Assembly: GCA_034698045.1 (NCBI GenBank)
Contig: JAQGAU010001126.1
Coordinates: 1-21,261, forward strand
Length of the DNA: 21,261 nt
Source: Paramacrobiotus richtersi
Lineage: Eukaryota; Tardigrada; Eutardigrada; Parachela; Macrobiotidae
Direction of reading: 5' to 3'
In this document: piece by piece, positions 1-8,100 of the stretch
Numbering within the stretch: the first letter of the stretch is position 1
How the letters are laid out: every line of letters starts with the position of its first letter
Translations under genes and position numbers: made by a program
Notes under the pieces: model-generated
What the model was told of the DNA's origin: nothing
Database searches by the model: none
Seen by the model: the letters and a program-made list of their open reading frames with translations, nothing else

Positions 1-77
1 ACACACTCTCTTCAGTTGATTAAAAGTCTGACCAAGACAGTTCTCGCGGTTCGATTATATTCCCCATAGTCGTAACA
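1..77 (+). repeat. 5' LTR, last 77 bp (R/U5 part)
   Basis: These 77 bases are identical to 9516-9592, the end of the 3' LTR, and finish with the same terminal CGTAACA. The first 289 bp of this LTR lie outside the window. By comparison with the 3' LTR, position 1 lies 28 bp downstream of the LTR TATA box, so what is visible is roughly R plus U5. Confidence 0.95.
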
Positions 78-80
78 AAC

Positions 81-98
81 TGGCGTGAAGTTGATCTT
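81..98 (+). other. Candidate primer binding site
   Basis: TGGCG begins three bases after the LTR end. TGGCG is complementary to a tRNA 3' end of the form CGCCA and is the usual opening of primer binding sites in many Gypsy-group elements. The discriminator G implied would suit a serine tRNA, but the following bases do not let me name the tRNA. The right-hand limit is approximate. Confidence 0.6.
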
Positions 99-161
99 CG
101 ACTCAGCAGCAGTCCCTCTGCCAGTCTCCTTGACCTTCCTGACCTTTGGGATCCCGTAACG

Positions 162-539
162 GTAAGTGATTCTATAATAAGACCCTGCAGGGCACGTGAG
201 TGTGGTGTTACCTGGCCCGTTTCACATACGCACTCTGATTGACAAAGAATCACAGGCTGAATAGATTGTTTGAAAAAGGTCATTATTTTTTAAAGGAATA
301 GTTTGTTTGGAAAGGTCGTTAAAAATAGTATTATTTTTTGAATTTATTTGTATGTTAAAAAATTAGCCGGCAATTGTATAATTAAAAGGTTGTTAAGGGA
401 AAGAGTGATTAGAAAGGAAAATTTGAGTGATAGATGGCGAGTGTTAAGAGAAATACTTAGAAGAGATGTGTCATGAACTTTAAATTAAAATTTTAGGGAC
501 ATTTGTGTTTAATATCTGTGACTTAACCTGGCGTCTCAG
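162..539 (+). other. Predicted leader intron of the retroelement
   Basis: A consensus donor (ACG|GTAAGT) starts at 162. A CAG acceptor ends at 539, preceded by a possible branch point (CTTAAC, about 522-527). Removing this 378-bp segment joins a leader frame that is open from 24 to 161 to the polyprotein frame at 540 in phase. It also removes the TGA at 519-521 and all four leader ATGs (352, 434, 466, 473). No ATG occurs in 1-161 or in 540-1097 in any frame. A second, weaker donor-like site (AAAG|GTAAAT) lies at 550/551. The intron is inferred, not proved; an alternative acceptor (TTTTAG at 496) would leave the in-frame TGA in the exon. Confidence 0.5.
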
Positions 540-557
540 AGCAGTAAAGGTAAATCG

Positions 558-2131
558 GTGAAAAGCTCTCCCACCAAAAGCGATAACACAAAGAGTAGTT
601 TTGGTCTTTTTAAAAGTGACAGATTAAACAAAAAATCAGCAGCGATAGTACCTAAAGAACTAAAAGGAAGTCATTATTGGGATAACAATACACCATCTAC
701 AAGTGAAAACGCTGCTACACCACCTGTGAAAATTTTAACTGGTACGTACGTGGAAAAACGTTCTGATTTGGAAACTGAGGTATTATTACAAAGATTAGGA
801 ACTGAAAATCCTGCAAATATAACGATAAGTGGTTCTCCTGAAAATAGCGATAAAGAGGATAATTCGTTTGATAGAACGTTTTTGAGCGCATCCGATAGTG
901 ATTTTGATAGTATTTTTACAGAAAAAGCTGAAGATAATTTCTTTGTAAACGAAACAATTAAAGAAATACCAGAAATCGAAGAAGAAAATAAAAACGAAGT
1001 AACTGTAAACGAGGAGTTCGATTCCGAAAGTAGTATCAATAATTCGCAGGTGCTAAATATTTCAAATATTCTTCATAACAATAACAATAATAAAAACATG
1101 GTTGAGGAAAACGGTGCTGCTGATATCGCGGCTAGGGTTAGAGGTCCTAAAGTCAAACTACCGACACCGTTCTCAGCCTCGGCGCATGAAGATGCAGAAC
1201 AATGGCTTGAAAGTTATGAACGGTGTGCTGAAAGTTATCAGTGGAACGGAGACGAAAAAGCGCGTAGATTTCCGGATGTATTAGCAAACACTGCTCGCAA
1301 ATGGTTTAAAAATATAGATGACACTGTTAAAATTGATTGGACCGAATTACGTAAACAATTCTTAAAAGTATTTTCAAAAGCAGGCACTAAAGATAAAGCC
1401 ATGGAAGAACTTTTAAAAAGAAAACAAGAAACCACTGAAGATTTTCGTACTTTTTTCTTTGAAGTCTTAGACCTTTGTAATAAAACCGAAATGGAAGATG
1501 AAGAAAAAGGATTCTTTATATTACGAGGAATGAGAGAACAAAATATTGCGGCACAGATTCGGTTAATGGGAAAAAAGACCCCTGATGAAATATTGGAGTT
1601 AGCGCAGGAATTATATCCTGTAATCGGCGAAAAGAAAGTATTGGATAAAGTTTATTATACGCCTAATGAGGAGCCTAAAACAGATGTTAAAGATGATATG
1701 CAAAATTTGATGTCTGAGATGAGAAAATTAATTAATACCAAAATATATGTGCCATATAATAATAACCGGAATAATGGTAATAGAGGCAATAATTTTGGTA
1801 ACCAGTCTGGGAATGCTAATAATCACAATAATAATTCCAACAACGGTAATTATAACAGATCAAATAATAACAATTACAGTAATACCTCTTTCCGGAACAA
1901 TCGCCAAAATAATACTTCGGGGTCAAGAACCCGTACAGACGACGGAAAACCAATTTGTTTTAATTGTAAAAAGGCTGGTCATATAGCCGTAAATTGTTGG
2001 TCAAATAATCAGAATCGGAATAACAACAATAATAACGCAGGTAATCGTGGTAACTGGCGTAATAATAATTATCGCCCAAATCAAAATTTTCAAAATAACC
2101 GGAATGGTAACTTTGACCGAAATAATCAAAA
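558..2131 (+). other. Gag region: acidic N-terminus, capsid, zinc knuckle
   Basis: Residues 1-180 are Ser/Asp/Glu/Asn-rich and look disordered. They begin without an ATG. Residues about 197-360 have the helical, Trp- and Leu-rich pattern of the retrotransposon Gag capsid domain (for example AEQWLESYERC and ARKWFKNI), which assembles the particle. A run rich in Asn, Gly and Arg (about 398-465 and 482-525) surrounds one CX2CX4HX4C zinc knuckle (C467, C470, H475, C480), the usual nucleocapsid RNA-binding motif. The boundaries are approximate because no cleavage sites can be read. Confidence 0.85.
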
Positions 2132-5100
2132 TAGGGTTGAACCAACGTTTCCAGTGTTACCACCAAGAAGCCAAGTGGCACGGGTAGAACCAGCTTTTGA
2201 TCAGCAAAATAAAGAAGATAATGGACAAGAACAAAACGTATCTAACGTATACATGATTGCTAGAGTAAAAAATAAAACACCTGAAGTAATGAAATATAAG
2301 CCGAAAAATGCTCTGCGTACCATAGTTAAAATTAACAAAAAAGAAATAAGTGTTTGTTTAGATACTGGAGCCGGCCCATCTCTAATAAGTGGCAGCCTTG
2401 CTAAAGAATTGGGTCTTAAAATGGTTAAGTGGCCAGGCTGTGGTTTAAAATTTGTTGACTGTATTAAAGATATTAATAAAGGATGTGAAGTGTCCATAGA
2501 GTTACTAGGTCGCAAAGTCACGCTTATAGCAGCGGTACTTGATTCTTCGCAATATGATGAAAATATTTTACTAGGTAACGATTTCTTAGACGCAATGCAA
2601 TTAGTGATTGATTATCGTCATCACAGAATATATTTTATGGACGAAGGTCCTTGTAAAAGTTGTGTTGATCCAGAAAAGAGTGTTACATTTGAGAACCTGC
2701 ATAATAGTCCGATTAAAATTAATTCTCTAGAAAATTTTGGTGAAATTTTTGTGGAAAATCCAACCATAGAAGTCGTTGAAAACAGTGCTAGTACAAAAGA
2801 AATTTCACCGTTTAATGAAACTGAATTTAAAATAGAAGATATACAAATATCGAAAACGCTCAGTACGGAAGAAAAAGAAAAAGTGATTAACTTGGTTGTA
2901 AGTTACCGAAAAATTTTTCCGCAAAAAGGTGATCCAATTGGTTGTACTCATTTAACTGAGCACGTAATTGACACGGGTAATGCTAAAGCCATACATTGTC
3001 CACCCTATCGTGTTTCCTTAAAGCAGCAGGATATAATTCAAGACGAGGTTGACAAATTACTAGCGGCTGGTATTATTGAGCCTAGTTTTTCTAACTGGAA
3101 CAGCCCGTTATTATTAATCCATAAAAGCGGTGACAAATATAGGCCCGTTTCAGATTTTAGGGCATTAAATAAAATCACTAAAAAGGACAATTATCCCTTA
3201 CCTAATTTAAATACATGCTTAGACCTGCTCGGTGGAGCAAGCTACTTCGTCATCCTCGATATGGCGGGAGCCTTTTGGCAGATCCCGCTAGAGGCCACGT
3301 CGCGTGAGAAGTCAGCTTTTGTGACACCAAGCGGTTTGTTTCAATTTAAAAGACTTTGTTTCGGGCTTTGTAATGGCCCCGCTACCTTCCAGAGGTTAGC
3401 CGATAGCGTGCTTGCCGGACTTAAGTGGCGAACATGCCTCAACTACATTGATGACATTCTAGTAATAGGGAAAACATTTGCTGAAACACTACAACGCTTA
3501 GAAGAAGTTTTCGACAGAATACTAAGATCAGGTTTAACCCTAAGCTTAGAGAAATGTAAGTTTTTTGAACCTGAGATAAAATTTTTGGGACACATTGTGA
3601 ATCGAGACGGGAGAAGGCCTAATCCCGAAAAAACTGCAGCTCTTATGAGATGGCCAACTCCGGTTAACGTAAAAGAAGTCCAAAGTTTTTTAGGTGGAGC
3701 CGGTTACTGGCGTTCCTATATAAAAAATTATTCAGAAATTGCTGTTCCTTTAACCGAGTTATTAAAGAAGAAAATTGATTTTCATTGGGCAGAAGAGCAG
3801 GAAAAATCTTTTAATTTAATAAAAGAACGAATTTGTAGTGATGTTATGCTTGCGCACTTCGAAAACGGTTTACCAATAGAGCTACACTGTGACAGCTCGT
3901 CGTATGGTTTGGGAGCCATGCTACTCCAAATTAAAGACGGAAAGGAAAGAGTCCTAGAATTTGCAAGTCGAAAGCTAAGCGACCCAGAGCGGTCATACTC
4001 AGCGTCCGAACTTGAGTGTTTGGGTGTCGTGTGGTCAGTGACAAAGTTTCGGCCATACTTGGCCGGAACACATTTTACCATTGTCACTGACCATAAGGCA
4101 TTGGTCTATTTATTAAACATTAATGACGCTACCGGTAAATTGTGCCGTTGGACACTCAAGTTATCACCATACGATTTTACTATTAAACACCGACCTGGTC
4201 GACAAAATTCCATGCCCGATGCATTGAGCAGGAATCCTGTCAGTCCGTACGAAAATAATGGTGAACTTGACATCGATAGTATTCCAGTTAATTTTATAGA
4301 AAACGAGAAAGATTTAGAAAATTTACAAAATGATGATCCTTTCTGTAGGAAAATTTTATTAGGAATGGAAACAGGAATTACTCATAAATCATTTTTTCTT
4401 GAAAACGGAATTTTAAAAAGATATCGGAAAAATTTTTACGACGGAGATTTTGTCCAGACAGTCATACCTGCTGTGCTGATTAATGAAGTTTTGTACAGCG
4501 CGCATGACTCACCAGCAGGTGGAAGTCATGCCGGATTTTTAAAAACATTCTTAAAAATAAAACAACGATTTTATTGGCCAAAAATGGCCGACGATTGTAA
4601 GAAATACTGCGATAGTTGTAATGATTGTCAAACTTTTAAAAAGAAAATAGGAAAGCCCTTTGGATTGCTACAACCGATAGCTTGTAATTTAATAGGTGAA
4701 AGATGGGAAATTGATCATTTAGGCCCTTTTAAAAAATCCTTTAATGGAAAAAAATACATTATTGTGGCTATAGAACAGGTCTCTCGCTGGGTCGAGGCCC
4801 GAGCAGTAGCAACGGAAACAGCTAAAGAAACGGGAAAATTTTTTATAGAGCAAATATTGTGTAAACACGGCGCTCCTAAATTTCTCGGCACGGATCGTGG
4901 TTCTGGGTTTTGTTCAGATTTAATGAAACAAATTTTAACTTTTACAGGAACAGCACATCAAAAAAATACTTCATACAATCCTAGAAGTACTGGTCTATGC
5001 GAGCGCATGAATCGAACATTAACAGCCGGTATCGCAATGTATTGCAGTACGTCCCAAAAAGATTGGGACGTATGCCTGCAATTAGTCATTTTTTCTATTA

Positions 5101-8100
5101 ATTGCGCTGTTCAAGAAACCACTAAATATTCGCCCTTTTATTTAATGTATGGCAGACATCCAAAACTACCAGCAGAAATTTACTTAGATTCTAAAATGGA
5201 TTTTGAAAAGGACGAATGTATAAACTATGAAGAATACGTTGTTAACCTACAGGAAACGCTAGATGCGGTGCGAGAGCTTGCTAGAGCTAGAACGGAAGAA
5301 ACAGCAATTGGTGCAACTGAAAGATATGATAAAAAACATCAAGAAGTAGATTTTGCAGTTGGTGATTTAGTTTTGATTTTTAATCCTCATCGCAAAATTA
5401 AGACTACTAATAAACTAAATCACCGATTCTATGGTCCATTTGAAATCTTAGAAAAAATTTCGGATGTAAATTACCGCGTTAGAGCACTTTATGGAAAAAG
5501 GATGGAAGATACCGTACATGTGTACCGTATGAAAAAATTTAATAAACGAGATGACCTACTGGAAAAACTCGCAGAAAGAAAATCTGAGGCTACTTTTAAA
5601 GGAGAAGTACGGAAAAGAATTCACGGAAAGGAAATTAATAAAAAATTAGATACTAATGATGATAATATGTTTTCTGAGAAAAGTGATTCTGATACAGGTT
5701 CCGCCGAAGCGGAAGAAGTAAGACGTCCGAAAAGAATTCGAAAAGCGCCGGAACGATACGGCTACCAGAACGTAAACGCAGTAACCTATACCATGCCTAT
5801 TAGAATGATTCAGATTACGACTGACGCACCGATGACACCGTGTTATTTCCGAGCAAAGGAAGATACTTCCAGTTCAGTGGCGGAAGAGTTCGCTAAGGCG
5901 ACCGGGTTGTCGGTAGTCATGGAATTAAGTTTGCCGAAAGATACGGACATCAAAAAGGACGGACCACAAAAAGAACATCAGTGTCCAATGGAAGAACTCC
6001 TAGAACTCCGCAACACGGTCCACGGAATGACATCCCAAAGCTACAGCGCACTTTATGAGCAGTTACAGCGAAAGGACGGAGTCATTCTCGAACAATACAA
6101 TCGGATGGTCAGCCAGCGTAACGAAATCGAACAGCTCCATAAAGGTAATAATGACATGGCCGTTAAACTGGAAGAACTGAAACAAGAAAACCTGCGTCTA
6201 CTGGACGCGAACCACCTTTTGGACGACATTTGGGACGAAGACATGAGTCTGCCGGAAATAAATTTCTTAGAGGATTCACCACCACCTTGGAAACCCACGG
6301 GAGGAAAAGGAAAGCCAACGCTTAGCAAAATGTTCCTAGCGCTCACATTGTTAGCAGTCATTGGAGGAGCAGAATCGGCCAAGTTCAAGGTGTGCGACTG
6401 CGCGAACGCAAAGTACGTAGGAGTAGTCTCACTCCAGAATTACAGCGCTTGCCCGATGCCTAGACCCGTTTACAAGGACGCAACTTTGACCTATGACCTC
6501 TACGAGGAACAAAGGCCAACTTTCCTCTTTAAAGGATATGCTTGCCGACAGCTGATGAAAATCAAAACGATAACTTCATTCTTCTTTGGAGGACACGACA
6601 CAACCACGAAAATTTATAACAAGATAGTGGCCGCTGGGGAATGCTGGAATATGGTTAAGAACCTGCAGTGTGAAGGCAACGCTATGATCAGAGACGGGAC
6701 AACCTGGAAATTTGACAAGGAACCAGAAGGAGAACCATACTGGATGCGAGAAGTTGCATACTCAACAGTTTCATGCACGGCCGAAGAGTTGGAACTTAAC
6801 CAAGATTGCCGTAGTTGTCCAGTCCAGACCGTAACCGGAACAGTCAGCAACTCGAAACATAAAGGAGAGGGCTATCTGAACCAAGTAACATACGTCTGGA
6901 ACAGCGCAGAAAATCCCGACGAACGAAAATGTATTCGCCTTAAAAAGCACTCCTCCGTTGCAGAACTACGCAATCAAACAGGGAGATTACGCTTACGGGA
7001 TGACGGTAAACAGATCGACTTTTTTCTGGGAGAACCAACGTCCCTTTGTGGAAACAAGACACAAGCCTACAGCGTCAAAGGGAATCCTAACTTGAAGATA
7101 GTACTGGGAAAGTACTGGGAAACTACAAGAAAAGATAAGAAAGAGACAATGGAGCTCCTGAAAAATCTCACATGGAATCTCGTACAAGAAAGCAATAAGC
7201 AGAACGCGACCAACAAACTGGCTATGGAAAACTACTACTCCCAACATTTCAACTATTACTATGATGAGATAGTTGAAATAGCCAATACGCTTGGACAAGT
7301 CACAGAGAATCTTGACTGCCGCACTGACCGAATCCAGCTCCAGCAACTGGAAACTACTTCACGAATAAGTCCCGTGCTGGCCGCCAGAGCACTCGGATAC
7401 CCCGACTGTTACGCCTTACAAGTCATTGGGAACGAAAACGCAGTAATATTTAAATGCGCCTCAGCTTACGTGTACAAGTTTGACGTGGAAACCGAAATGA
7501 AAGGATGCAGGTACCCGCAGCCAAGATTTAACAAATCTACAATTGCCCTCGATGGTTATACGCTAATGGATTATTCGTGTGTGCAAACTACACCGTTCGT
7601 AAATTTGAATGGAAAAGTCTACGCCTCAAAAAACGACACCTGGATCCAGCTGGACCCAAACAGTCAAGCAAGTCATATTCACGTCACCACAAGGTTCAGT
7701 CCGAAGTATGATGTCTCAGTTAATTTCCTCCATACTGAAGTTCTACGTCACCACCTACCTGCGCTTGACTACATAAACAATTGGGAGACAGTAGACATTT
7801 CAACAGAAAGAAATCGAAAGTTAACCCTGGTGACTCACGAATCCACACTGCCAACACTAGATGCATCATTTACGCACAATCTCCGATATGGAATCCATTG
7901 GACTTTGATACTGTGCGCCGTAGCAGCGACAGTAGTTGGAAGCGCATATGTTTACGCGTCATTGCGCCGAAAATTCATAACACCCGCTCACGAAGAAATG
8001 GAGATGGAGGCCATAGAACCGGAGCCAGCAGAAAATCAGCCGCATCAGAACGTGTACACCATGGAAGCGGCACGCCTGACAGATAAGAGGCGCAGGCTCC

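Noticed and set aside
529-539. Second TGGCGT-like sequence considered as the primer binding site
   Set aside because: It is about 450 bp from the LTR end. A primer binding site must lie next to the LTR, where the copy at 81 is. Here it overlaps the predicted splice acceptor.
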